From positions 434,001 to 498,000 of the forward strand of contig JBLWSY010000001.1 in the NCBI GenBank assembly GCA_048270425.1: a DNA stretch of 64,000 bases, given 5' to 3'. Both the position numbers and the translations under genes were made by a program. Positions 1 through 8,025 of this stretch are shown piece by piece. Below the pieces are notes generated by a model that was given only the letters and a program-made list of their open reading frames with translations, had not been told where the DNA came from and searched no databases. Position 1 is the stretch's first letter, and every line of letters starts with the position of its first letter. The DNA comes from Oceanospirillum sp048270425 (GTDB taxonomy: Bacteria > Pseudomonadota > Gammaproteobacteria > Pseudomonadales > Halomonadaceae).

Positions 1-77
1 GATCCAGAAGTTTATGAAAAAGAATTTCAACTAAGTCCCCATAGCTTTTCGTATTGCACAATTTTAATGTGCCTGTG

Positions 78-109
78 AGCCTGTGCGTTTTGTACAGGCT
101 TTTTTTATT
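78..109 (+). terminator. Rho-independent terminator of an upstream gene
   Basis: A 7-bp stem (AGCCTGT at 78-84 pairing with ACAGGCT at 94-100) is followed directly by a T run. It ends a transcript entering from the left edge. It lies before the crotonase start and argues against beginning that gene at position 83. Confidence 0.8.
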
Positions 110-151
110 GGCCTTAACTATGTTTTTGATGTGAGAGTGAAGGAGTGTTCG

Positions 152-952
152 ATGAGTGATGTCTTGCTGTATGAACAGGATGGAGCTGTTGTAACCCTGA
201 CCATGAACCAGGACGAGACCCGCAACGCGATATCATCCGATGAGATGATCGATGCTTTTGAAACTGTTGCCCGTAAAATTAACAGGGATGATACCGTGTC
301 AGTTGTTATTCTCACGGGTGCCGGAAAAGCCTTCTCGTCTGGTGGTAATGTTAAAGATATGCACGAGAAGGGCGGAATGTTTGGTGGTTCGCCGGTTGAA
401 CTCAGAGAGGGCTACCGCCGGGGCATTCAGCGTATTCCATTAGCGATGCATAATCTGGAAGTCCCCCTGATTGCCGCTGTGAATGGCCCTGCAATAGGCG
501 CCGGCTGTGATCTGGCTATGATGTGTGACATCCGTTTGGCCTCCACAAAAGCCAGATTTGCAGAGAGTTTTGCCAAAATCGGTATTATTCCCGGTGACGG
601 TGGCGCGTGGTTTTTGCCGCGAGCTATAGGAATGTCGCGCGCCTGTGAGATGGCTTTCACCGGTGAGGCTGTAGACGCTGAAACAGCACTGAGCTGGGGA
701 ATGGTATCTGAAGTTACGGAGCCAGAGGCGTTGATGTCCGCCGCGCGTCGAATGGCTGACCGTATTGCCGTTAACCCTCCGAGGGCATTGCGTATGACCA
801 AGAAACTTTTGAAAGAGGGGCAGAGAGTATCGCTGGAGACGCTATTGGAGTTGTCCGCATCGATGCAGTCTCTGGCTCATCATACGTCTGATCATGCGGA
901 AGCAGTTGCCGCTATGTTAGAGAAACGTCCCGCTAATTTTACCGGAAACTAA
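152..952 (+). CDS. Enoyl-CoA hydratase/isomerase (crotonase) family protein
   Basis: A 266-residue crotonase-fold protein, probably cytoplasmic, acting on an acyl-CoA ester (hydration, isomerisation or a related step in beta-oxidation). The oxyanion-hole segments are visible: GAGKAFSSGGNVKDM in the N-terminal half and NGPAIGAGCDLAMMCDIRLA around residue 115-135, followed by FAKIGIIPGDGGAWFLPR. The frame is open further upstream, but ATG 152 has an AGGAG site at 141-145, and the longer form would run back into the terminator at 78-109. It appears monocistronic. The exact substrate cannot be read from the sequence; acyl-CoA specificity in this superfamily is poorly predictable. Confidence 0.9.
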   Translation: MSDVLLYEQDGAVVTLTMNQDETRNAISSDEMIDAFETVARKINRDDTVSVVILTGAGKAFSSGGNVKDMHEKGGMFGGSPVELREGYRRGIQRIPLAMHNLEVPLIAAVNGPAIGAGCDLAMMCDIRLASTKARFAESFAKIGIIPGDGGAWFLPRAIGMSRACEMAFTGEAVDAETALSWGMVSEVTEPEALMSAARRMADRIAVNPPRALRMTKKLLKEGQRVSLETLLELSASMQSLAHHTSDHAEAVAAMLEKRPANFTGN

Positions 953-1110
953 TTTTCCGAATTTAGCGGGTAACTGACGTCATCTTGAAAGACTTTCAAT
1001 TAAAAATATCAGTTTAGATATTCTTTTTGTTGCGTGGATTTGTGATAATCCACGCCCTTCGAACCTATTGTATTTTATCAGGCTGATATGGTCTGAATAC
1101 TGGCTTTTTA

Positions 1111-2757
1111 ATGAAAGAAACCTCTAGCCGTAACTGGGCTTTACTGATTCTGATTGTTGGCCTTGCCTTCTCTTTAGGGGCAGCTTGGTTGCTGCATTTT
1201 TCGGAACAGGAACAGCTGAGAAATCGCTTTGTGAAAGATGTTACGGATCGTAGTGCAGTATTCAGCCGTGAACTCAACACCTCCCTTGAAGCCCTTTACA
1301 CCCTTAGGACATTGTTCATTGCTCAGGCGATCCCACCCCTTGATGACTTTGAATTTGTTGCAAGCAACAGTCGTATTCGACATAAAGATATTGTTGCGGT
1401 GTATTGGATACCGGAAATCAGTTCACAATTAAGGCCAGTATTTGAGGAGGATGTTGCCGAAGTAAATGGCTTATCGCACTTCAGAATACTTGAGCAAAAT
1501 GCGCAGGGGGAGTTGCAGTTCTCAGAGCGCTCTGATGGCCTTCATCGCCCCTTAACTTATTTTCAGGGTGAAAGTGCTCAGAAAATGCCTATGGGTATCG
1601 ATATGGCTGATAACAATGCCCTTAACGGACTTCTGAATCAGGCTAAATCCACTGGCGAGCTTATTCTGACATCAGGACGCATCGATTTGAGTGATACGCT
1701 GGTAAAGCAGGGTAAGTATCATACTTCGATGGTTAAAGCCGTACTGTCAATTCCATTGAGAGATTATCCCGGACAAGTGGCGGGCTATATTGTTGCGGTG
1801 ATCGACCTACGTATCTCTTTTGAAGACGCACTCAGTCAGATCCGTGTTTCTGGTATTGATATGAAACTCTGGGATCAGACGGGAGCCCAAGAGCCAACGC
1901 TGCTGCATCATCATGTCAGCCGAACACGTCTTGAGATCGATCCGGGGCGATCTGTGCTTGTGCCGATGCATGTGAGTGCCAATCGGCAATGGTTTTTAGA
2001 AGCTTTACCTACTTATTACTACTTCAATAGCAAGGCAACCTGGTTGCCGCACCTGATTTTTATTCTGGGTGCTACCATGACAGGTCTGGTTGCTTATATA
2101 TTTATGCGGGTGGCCCGAAAAAATGCCCGTATTCGTCACGAAACCCGACAGTTGATGTCTTCGAATCAGGAACTTGCCGAGATCTCACGGACGGATGCAT
2201 TAACGGCTGTTGCTAACCGCCGATATTTCGATGAAGTGCTCGATAAAGAGTGGAAACGTTCGCTCCGTAACAGAACGCCGTTAACTCTGATTATGGTGGA
2301 TATCGATTGTTTCAAACTATACAACGATTATTACGGTCATCTTGAAGGTGACGAGTGTATACACGCTGTTGCGCAGACTTTGAAAGATATGATGTCGCGT
2401 CCGATGGATCTGGTGGCTCGTTATGGTGGTGAAGAGTTTGCCATTTTACTGCCGGATACTAATGAAAATGCTGTGATTCTCGCAGAGCAGTGCCGAAAGG
2501 TGATTGAGCAACAGCGTATCCCCCATGCGGCGTCCAAGGTTTCTCCATATGTCACTGTCAGTATGGGTATTGCGACTATAACTTCTGATCGGGAAAGTGA
2601 TGTTTCCGAACTGATTCGTCTGGCAGATCGTGCGTTGTACAGTGCTAAAGCCGGTGGTCGAAATCAGGTTGTCCAGGCTGAGGCTGTTGAGCCTGCAGAA
2701 GGAAAGTCAGAGTTGAATCATGATAATAGCTCTGAAGCGGTGTCCAGTGAGTCATAA
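1111..2757 (+). CDS. Membrane CHASE-domain diguanylate cyclase
   Basis: A 548-residue inner-membrane sensor expected to make cyclic-di-GMP from GTP. An N-terminal membrane helix (residues ~9-29) precedes a periplasmic CHASE-type sensor region (~70-260, including a PMGIDMADN segment and a second conserved block near LILTSGRI). A second helix lies at ~310-335 and a GGDEF domain at ~350-520. The active-site motif is intact (RYGGEEF, ~436-442). An RPMD sequence five residues before GGEEF matches the RxxD inhibitory I-site, so product inhibition is likely. The 3' end overlaps the MATE gene by 38 nt, suggesting co-transcription. The start has no clear Shine-Dalgarno. The ligand sensed is unknown. 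Confidence 0.9.
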   Translation: MKETSSRNWALLILIVGLAFSLGAAWLLHFSEQEQLRNRFVKDVTDRSAVFSRELNTSLEALYTLRTLFIAQAIPPLDDFEFVASNSRIRHKDIVAVYWIPEISSQLRPVFEEDVAEVNGLSHFRILEQNAQGELQFSERSDGLHRPLTYFQGESAQKMPMGIDMADNNALNGLLNQAKSTGELILTSGRIDLSDTLVKQGKYHTSMVKAVLSIPLRDYPGQVAGYIVAVIDLRISFEDALSQIRVSGIDMKLWDQTGAQEPTLLHHHVSRTRLEIDPGRSVLVPMHVSANRQWFLEALPTYYYFNSKATWLPHLIFILGATMTGLVAYIFMRVARKNARIRHETRQLMSSNQELAEISRTDALTAVANRRYFDEVLDKEWKRSLRNRTPLTLIMVDIDCFKLYNDYYGHLEGDECIHAVAQTLKDMMSRPMDLVARYGGEEFAILLPDTNENAVILAEQCRKVIEQQRIPHAASKVSPYVTVSMGIATITSDRESDVSELIRLADRALYSAKAGGRNQVVQAEAVEPAEGKSELNHDNSSEAVSSES

Positions 2758-4099
2758 GCCGAATCTGACCTCAGATCCTATAGCCCGGTTGTTATTCAAA
2801 ATGACGTTGCCGGTCATGGGCGGTATTGTTGCATTAATGCTGTTCAATCTGGTTGATGCTTATTTTATCGCTCGGTTGGGCACAGAGGCTTTGGCTGCTG
2901 TTACTTTTACCTTCCCTGTAACATTTACCCTGATCTCATTATCTATCGGACTCGGTATAGGCACCTCAGCGGTTGTTGGCCGACTTCTTGGTCAACAGGC
3001 ACATGAACTGGTCAGGCGTCGAACAACGGATTCGGCTCTGTTGGCTATTGTGTTGTCTATTTTGCTGACGATACTCGGTTGGCTAACTCTTGAGCCCTTA
3101 TTTCGGTTACTGGGTGTTACAGACGATCTGATGCCCTATATTCGGGATTATATGCAGATCTGGTATCTGGGAACCTTGTTTGTAGTTTTTCCCCGAGCGA
3201 TCAGTAGCGCCCTGAGAGCTTCCGGGAATACTTTGGTCCCGGGGTTAGCAATGATCGCTTCGGCTGTTTTGAACGGCCTGCTGGATCCGTTGCTTATTTT
3301 TGGCTGGGGGCCTATCCCTGCTATGGGGGTACAGGGAGCTGCCCTGGCGACACTTATCTCATGGATGTTGCTAACGGTTGTTATTGTGCTTTTGCCTCAG
3401 GTTCGTCAGCAGCTATTAACCTTCGATAAAGTGCATATTTCTGAGGTGCTGGAGAGCTGGGGGGTTATTGGTAAAATTGCTGTTCCGGCCATTATCTCCA
3501 GTATCCTCACGCCGATTAGTGCTGCTATTCTGACGCGTATTGTGGCTGTTTTTGGGACAGAAGCAGTTGCCAGTTTTGGCGTGGGGAGCCGGATCGAATC
3601 CATCTCCCTTATAGTTGTATTTGCGCTTTCGATGACTTTGCCGCCTTTTGTCAGTCAAAATCTTGGCGCGAATCAAATGCAACGTGTCTACCGCGGTGTC
3701 ATGGGGTGTTTTAGCTTTGCCCTTGTCTGGCAGTTTCTGGTCTGGCTGGTGCTAATCCTTTTTCAATCTCCTTTGGTGGGGGCTTTTGCTGATAATGGGA
3801 CGGCGTTTGCCAGGAATCTGCATTGGTTTCTTTGGCTGGTTCCTCTGGGGCTTGGGCTTCAGGGTGTCATTATACTTGCTAACTCAACCATGAATGCTCT
3901 GCACCAGCCGATGGTTGCGTTAAGGCTCAGTATTCTTCGTCTGTTTATTTTTTATGTGCCTGTTTGTGCGCTGGGCTCCTGGTTGTTTGGCTTGTATGGT
4001 CTTTTTTCTGGCGCAGTTGTTGCCAACCTTCTGATGGCTTATGTTTCCTGGCGGACCGTGCGTAAGGCGATTCGCCAACTCTCTGTTTCAGATCAATAA
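2720..4099 (+). CDS. MATE family multidrug/metabolite exporter
   Basis: A 459-residue, strongly hydrophobic protein with about 12 predicted membrane helices in two homologous halves, as in MATE antiporters, which export cationic drugs or metabolites using a Na+ or H+ gradient. Family-like segments include DPIARLLFKMTLPVMGGIVA near the N terminus and the RALRASGNT-type loop (ISSALRASGNTLVPG, ~155-170). ATG 2720 lies inside the end of the upstream cyclase gene; a GTG at 2747 is an alternative start that would shorten the overlap. The overlap makes translational coupling with the c-di-GMP cyclase plausible. Substrate unknown. Confidence 0.88.
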   Translation: MIIALKRCPVSHKPNLTSDPIARLLFKMTLPVMGGIVALMLFNLVDAYFIARLGTEALAAVTFTFPVTFTLISLSIGLGIGTSAVVGRLLGQQAHELVRRRTTDSALLAIVLSILLTILGWLTLEPLFRLLGVTDDLMPYIRDYMQIWYLGTLFVVFPRAISSALRASGNTLVPGLAMIASAVLNGLLDPLLIFGWGPIPAMGVQGAALATLISWMLLTVVIVLLPQVRQQLLTFDKVHISEVLESWGVIGKIAVPAIISSILTPISAAILTRIVAVFGTEAVASFGVGSRIESISLIVVFALSMTLPPFVSQNLGANQMQRVYRGVMGCFSFALVWQFLVWLVLILFQSPLVGAFADNGTAFARNLHWFLWLVPLGLGLQGVIILANSTMNALHQPMVALRLSILRLFIFYVPVCALGSWLFGLYGLFSGAVVANLLMAYVSWRTVRKAIRQLSVSDQ

Positions 4100-4134
4100 A
4101 AAATCCAATCCCCATCAGGTTTATTAGTCGCTTC

Positions 4135-4164
4135 TTGTTATTCCTCTGTTTCATTCTGTACACT
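4135..4164 (+). promoter_or_regulatory. Candidate sigma70 promoter for ppk2
   Basis: TTGTTA (4135-4140) and TACACT (4159-4164) are separated by 18 bp and lie 46 bp before the ppk2 start. This is a match by eye only. Confidence 0.35.
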
Positions 4165-4210
4165 TAAAAGCTGCAACTAAGATACGCTTTAGCCAATTAA
4201 GGAAGGAATC

Positions 4211-5014
4211 ATGGCAGAAGAAAAAATCGGCAATACCAAGAAAATTGATAAAAAATTCTACGAAAAAGAGTTAGAACGCCTTCAGGTTGAATTGGTAAAA
4301 CTTCAGGAGTGGGTAAAACACACCGGAATGAAGGTTGTTGTTATTTTTGAAGGCCGCGATGCAGCAGGGAAGGGCGGAAGCATCAAGCGTATTACAGAGG
4401 CATTGAATCCTCGGGTTTGTCGGGTTGCGGCATTGCCGGCACCAACAGAGCGGGAAAAAACGCAGTGGTATTTCCAGCGCTACGTTAAGCATCTGCCAAG
4501 TGCTGGTGAAATTGTCCTCTTTGACCGTAGTTGGTATAACCGCGCTGGTGTTGAGCGGGTTATGGGGTTTTGTTCGGATGAGGAATATCAGGAGTTTCTT
4601 CGATCATGCCCTGAATTTGAACGTATGCTGGTTCGTTCCGGCATTACGCTGATTAAATATTGGTTTTCTGTTTCTGATGAAGAGCAGGAGCGTCGTTTTA
4701 AAGATCGTATCAACCGTCCCCACAAGCGTTGGAAATTAAGTCCTATGGACCTGCAGTCCCGCACCCGCTGGGTAGAATATTCCAAGGCTAAAGATGCCAT
4801 GTTCGTCCATACCGATATTCCTGAAGCCCCTTGGTATGTTGTTGACGGTGAGGTTAAAAAGCGCGCCCGACTGAATGTGATCAGTCATCTGCTAAGTCTT
4901 ATTGAGTATGAGGATTTGACGCCGGATCCGATTGAACTCCCTGAACGTCAGGAAGATACCGGATACGTTCGCCCTCCGTTGGATTCTCTCAACTTCGTTC
5001 CGGATATATACTAG
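4211..5014 (+). CDS. ppk2: Polyphosphate kinase 2 (PPK2)
   Basis: A 267-residue cytoplasmic PPK2-family kinase that transfers phosphate between inorganic polyphosphate and nucleotides; most short single-domain members use polyP to phosphorylate NDPs or NMPs. Visible motifs are Walker A (FEGRDAAGKGGSIKR, ~47-61), Walker B (LFDRSWYNRAGVERVMGF, ~102-119) and the basic lid (FKDRINRPHKRWKLSPMD, ~160-178). A perfect AAGGAAGGA site precedes ATG 4211, and a strong terminator follows at 5062, so it is probably monocistronic. It is not the unrelated Ppk1. Whether ADP, GDP or an NMP is preferred cannot be settled here. Confidence 0.93.
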   Translation: MAEEKIGNTKKIDKKFYEKELERLQVELVKLQEWVKHTGMKVVVIFEGRDAAGKGGSIKRITEALNPRVCRVAALPAPTEREKTQWYFQRYVKHLPSAGEIVLFDRSWYNRAGVERVMGFCSDEEYQEFLRSCPEFERMLVRSGITLIKYWFSVSDEEQERRFKDRINRPHKRWKLSPMDLQSRTRWVEYSKAKDAMFVHTDIPEAPWYVVDGEVKKRARLNVISHLLSLIEYEDLTPDPIELPERQEDTGYVRPPLDSLNFVPDIY

Positions 5015-5061
5015 TAGGCTAGGGTTTAGGGTCGTTAAATAGATACCAAACTGATAATAAC

Positions 5062-5084
5062 AGCCCTGTCCGCAGGGCTTTTTT
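5062..5084 (+). terminator. Rho-independent terminator after ppk2
   Basis: AGCCCTG (5062-5068) pairs with CAGGGCT (5073-5079) across a 4-nt loop, followed by a T run to 5084. Confidence 0.9.
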
Positions 5085-5096
5085 GTGAGAGCTTCC

Positions 5097-5378
5097 ATGC
5101 TAAGTGTTAACGAATATTTCGAAGGTAACGTAAAGTCCATTGGTTTTGATAATAATCAGGGCCAGCTGACCGTTGGGGTTATGAATGCAGGGGATTATAC
5201 CTTTGGTACCAGCCAGCACGAGACTATGACGGTCGTTTCCGGCGCGCTGACGGTAAAGTTGCCGGGCAGTGATGAGTGGATCACTTTTGCAGCTGGTGAA
5301 CGCTTTGAGGTTGATACCAACCAGAGCTTTGATCTGAAAGTAGCTGAGCCAACGGCTTATCTGTGTCAGTACCGTTAA
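5097..5378 (+). CDS. ppnP: Pyrimidine/purine nucleoside phosphorylase PpnP (YaiE/DUF1255)
   Basis: A 93-residue cupin-fold protein matching PpnP in length and in residues such as GVMNAGDYTFGTSQHETM and VDTNQSFDLKV. In Escherichia coli PpnP cleaves many nucleosides with phosphate to a free base and ribose 1-phosphate. ATG 5097 (MLSVNEYFEGNVKS) is preferred to an in-frame GTG at 5085, which abuts the upstream terminator. Its own terminator follows at 5399. Its proximity to ppk2 puts two nucleotide-metabolism genes together, but the terminators indicate separate transcripts. Confidence 0.9.
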   Translation: MLSVNEYFEGNVKSIGFDNNQGQLTVGVMNAGDYTFGTSQHETMTVVSGALTVKLPGSDEWITFAAGERFEVDTNQSFDLKVAEPTAYLCQYR

Positions 5379-5398
5379 TTAGCGCTATGGTTATAAAA

Positions 5399-5426
5399 GA
5401 AGCCCGCCCTTGCGGGTTTCTTTTTT
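5399..5426 (+). terminator. Rho-independent terminator after ppnP
   Basis: CCCGC (5403-5407) and GCGGG (5412-5416), extended by GAAG/TTTC flanks, form a 9-bp stem followed by T6. Confidence 0.85.
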
Positions 5427-5452
5427 GTGGGGGCGAGCGTTTAGGAGGTTTT

Positions 5453-6550
5453 ATGGATCGAAGAGCATTTCTTCAGGGTGTCTTATTTTCTACCGCGGGT
5501 ATCTGTGCGCCGGAAGCGTTAGCGCTGACATTTGAAGAATATAAGCAACTCCAAAACGCGAAATTTGATGACTATCAGGCCAGATTCAGAGCCGCTCAGC
5601 TGGTTTATCAGCAAGAGATCAAACAGCATTGGTTGAAGGCGGAGTTAACGGGTAAGAAAGCTTTTGTCCGTTATTCTCAGGATCTGCTGGTGCGTTCAAC
5701 AATTGACTATGAAGCAGGCACGGTTACGGTTGAGGCTCAGGGAGCGACACCTGCGGAAGCGGGGCAGAAAATTAAACAGGAAGTAGAGCGCTTATTAAGC
5801 CTGGATACACAGAAAGCTTATAAAGAAGACCCGATTCTGCAGCTAGTTGAGCGGGATGCCATCAATGATAACGCTGCGCAACTGCCTCAGGAGCCACTTG
5901 TTGGCGATCTCTTTGCAGGTAAGAGTGCCGGGGAGCTGATTAAGCCTGCTAAAAAGAGTATTGAAGAAGACCGCCGGCCGGTGGCTAAAGTCGTTATCCA
6001 ACTCCCGGAAGGTAGTACCGCTAAGAAAGCCAGACGATATCAGCCATTAGCGGAAAAATATGCCAGTGAGCAGAAGGTTTCTGCGGCTTTAGTTATGGCC
6101 GTTATGCATACTGAAAGCTTTTTTAATCCTATGGCCAGAAGCCATATTCCTGCCTTTGGGCTGATGCAGATTGTGCCGCAAAGTGCAGGCTTGGACACAA
6201 CTGAGTTGCTTGATGGTCGCTCCAGAGTTTTAACGGCATCTGAGCTCTATCAACCGAAACTTAATGTGCGCTCCGGAGCGGCTTATCTTCATCTTTTATA
6301 TTATCGCTATCTGCGTCAGATCAACGACCCGCTAAGCAGGCTTTATTGCTCAGTGGCGGCCTACAATACCGGAGCAGGCAATGTTGCAAGGACCTTTGGA
6401 GGCTCGATAAACGTTGCAAATGCAGCCTCCAGGATCAACAGGTTACAGCCGCAACAGGTTTATCAGCAACTCAGGCGGGGATTACCCTATAAAGAAACCC
6501 GGGATTATCTGGAAAAGGTTGTGTCGAGAATGGCGCTTTACGGCGCCTGA
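5453..6550 (+). CDS. MltC-like lytic murein transglycosylase with Tat-like signal
   Basis: A 365-residue periplasmic enzyme expected to cleave the MurNAc-GlcNAc bond of peptidoglycan, forming 1,6-anhydro ends. An MltC-type N-terminal domain (~25-190) precedes an SLT/GH23 domain (~205-360). The catalytic Glu is in VMAVMHTESFFNP (~220), followed by AFGLMQIVPQSAG and the C-terminal AAYNTGAGNVARTFGG. AGGAGG at 5443-5448 fixes ATG 5453. The N terminus, MDRRAFLQG plus a hydrophobic stretch ending PEALA, resembles a twin-arginine signal rather than the lipoprotein signal of E. coli MltC. The Cys in TAGICAPE does not sit in a good lipobox. Convergent with the PilZ gene. Confidence 0.88.
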   Translation: MDRRAFLQGVLFSTAGICAPEALALTFEEYKQLQNAKFDDYQARFRAAQLVYQQEIKQHWLKAELTGKKAFVRYSQDLLVRSTIDYEAGTVTVEAQGATPAEAGQKIKQEVERLLSLDTQKAYKEDPILQLVERDAINDNAAQLPQEPLVGDLFAGKSAGELIKPAKKSIEEDRRPVAKVVIQLPEGSTAKKARRYQPLAEKYASEQKVSAALVMAVMHTESFFNPMARSHIPAFGLMQIVPQSAGLDTTELLDGRSRVLTASELYQPKLNVRSGAAYLHLLYYRYLRQINDPLSRLYCSVAAYNTGAGNVARTFGGSINVANAASRINRLQPQQVYQQLRRGLPYKETRDYLEKVVSRMALYGA

Positions 6551-6564
6551 TTCTGTTTGAGTGT

Positions 6565-6927
6565 CTAGTTTTCGGAGCGGCTTATATAGATGGGGTGACC
6601 CTCATGCTCCATCTTCTCGATCATCTTTAAATACTCATCGGGAGGTTCAGCAATATTGACCCCAAGCTTATAGCCCATCCGCTCATCAAAATACTGGCAA
6701 TAAACCACCTTAGAGCGGAGAGTGAAAGCAGCTAAGCGCCGGGAGTTTTTACAGATCAGATTGATGGTCAGTTCCTCGGATTCATTAAAGGGAACTTCGG
6801 AGATAACCCGCAGACCATGGCTGGATGCGTTATGAATACTGACATGAAGAACTGGCGCAAATCCGGAGCTGACACGTGCTTTCCAGATGACATCGAAACG
6901 GGGTTCGCTTCTATTGAGTTTTGACAT
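6565..6927 (-). CDS. PilZ domain protein, probable c-di-GMP receptor
   Basis: A 120-residue stand-alone PilZ protein. Both ligand-contact motifs are present: RxxxR (RSEPR, residues 6-10) and a [D/N]xSxxG-type motif (NASSHG, ~33-38), which in characterised PilZ domains bind cyclic-di-GMP. There is no signal peptide or membrane helix. A GGAG precedes the start. It ends 14 nt from the convergent transglycosylase gene. Several c-di-GMP enzymes lie in this window, but its output partner (motility, exopolysaccharide or other) cannot be inferred. Confidence 0.87.
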   Translation of the reverse strand: MSKLNRSEPRFDVIWKARVSSGFAPVLHVSIHNASSHGLRVISEVPFNESEELTINLICKNSRRLAAFTLRSKVVYCQYFDERMGYKLGVNIAEPPDEYLKMIEKMEHEGHPIYISRSEN

Positions 6928-7103
6928 AATGATCTCCGCCAGCAGCCTGATGACTCTGAATGATATTTAGCTGTGTCTGTTATTATAGCGCTTTTTTCTT
7001 GTCGGAATGAGTCAGAGAAAAGACTCTAATGTATTTATTTTATTGGAGTTTTGTTGTATTCCCTTTGTTAAATGATCCACGGCATCGCTTATTAAATTGT
7101 TCG

Positions 7104-7931
7104 CTATTTAGGTGCCGCCCGGCGTTCAATACCTGCCTCTTCCATCATCCGTGTTGAAATCTCTTCAACAGAGAAATGGGTAGAATTGATATAAGGAATA
7201 CCAAATCGCTGGTAAAGCATTTCGGCTTCTTCTACTTCCATTTCACATTGGCGTAGCGACGCGTATCGGCTGTCCGGTTTGCGTTCGTTACGGATATTAG
7301 CCAGTCGGTCGGGATCGATCGTTAGCCCGAAAAGCTTGTGTTTGTAATGGCGGACAGCCTTTGGTAGTTCGCCATACTCAAAATCATCATCAGTCAGAGG
7401 GTAGTTGGCGGCTCGGATACCAAACTGCAATGCCATATAGAGACAGGTTGGTGTTTTGCCACAGCGTGAGGGGCCAAGAAGGATAATATCAGCCTTGTCA
7501 TAATGTCGCGTCCGGCCTCCATCATCGTTGTCTATTGCAAAGTGCACTGAGTCAATCCGATCCTTATATATTTTATCGTCTTCACGGATTGAATGTGATT
7601 TGCCCACACTGTAGGACGATGCAGAACCCAGTTCCTCTTCCAGTGGTGCCAGAAAAGTTGAGAAAATATCCAAGGTAAATGCTTCAGCACTTTTCAACAC
7701 AGAGCGCACATCATCATTTACAATAGTGTCTACGACAACAGGGCGGATACCGTCTTCACGATACACATTGTTAATCAGCTCGACCAGACGGGATGCTTTA
7801 TCAGTGGAGTCGATGAAGGGCTTAATGACATAGGTGAACTCTGTGTGCTCAAATTGAGCCAGTAGGCTTCTGCCCAAAGCCTCGACGGTAATCCCGGTGC
7901 CATCGGAAACAAAAAAGGCGGTGCGTTTCAT
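7104..7931 (-). CDS. ppsR: PEP synthase regulatory protein PpsR (bifunctional kinase/pyrophosphorylase)
   Basis: A 275-residue DUF299-family protein. PpsR inactivates PEP synthetase by ADP-dependent phosphorylation of a Thr beside the catalytic His, and reactivates it by Pi-dependent pyrophosphorolysis. Seen here are the N-terminal FFVSDGTGITVEALGRSL and the P-loop-like LLGPSRCGKTPTCLYMALQ (~150-168), plus the C-terminal PYINSTHFSVEEI. It is divergent from ppsA across only 94 bp, the usual arrangement for this regulator and target, and both promoters must lie in that gap. Length fits the family. Confidence 0.95.
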   Translation of the reverse strand: MKRTAFFVSDGTGITVEALGRSLLAQFEHTEFTYVIKPFIDSTDKASRLVELINNVYREDGIRPVVVDTIVNDDVRSVLKSAEAFTLDIFSTFLAPLEEELGSASSYSVGKSHSIREDDKIYKDRIDSVHFAIDNDDGGRTRHYDKADIILLGPSRCGKTPTCLYMALQFGIRAANYPLTDDDFEYGELPKAVRHYKHKLFGLTIDPDRLANIRNERKPDSRYASLRQCEMEVEEAEMLYQRFGIPYINSTHFSVEEISTRMMEEAGIERRAAPK

Positions 7932-8025
7932 AATTATTCGCCTGCAACTTCATGGTATCATTAGAAAATTCTCGTTCTATTGTCGAAGAATTCATCTGAA
8001 AAGCAAGCTCAGGGGGAGATTTAAG

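Noticed and set aside
83..151. N-terminal extension of the crotonase gene
   Set aside because: It starts inside a terminator hairpin; the AGGAG before ATG 152 is the better start.
929..970. Inverted repeat CCCGCTAA / TTAGCGGG around the crotonase stop
   Set aside because: No T run follows, so it is not supported as a terminator.
5363..5452. N-terminal extension of the transglycosylase
   Set aside because: It overlaps the ppnP stop and terminator; AGGAGG before 5453 and the signal peptide decide the start.
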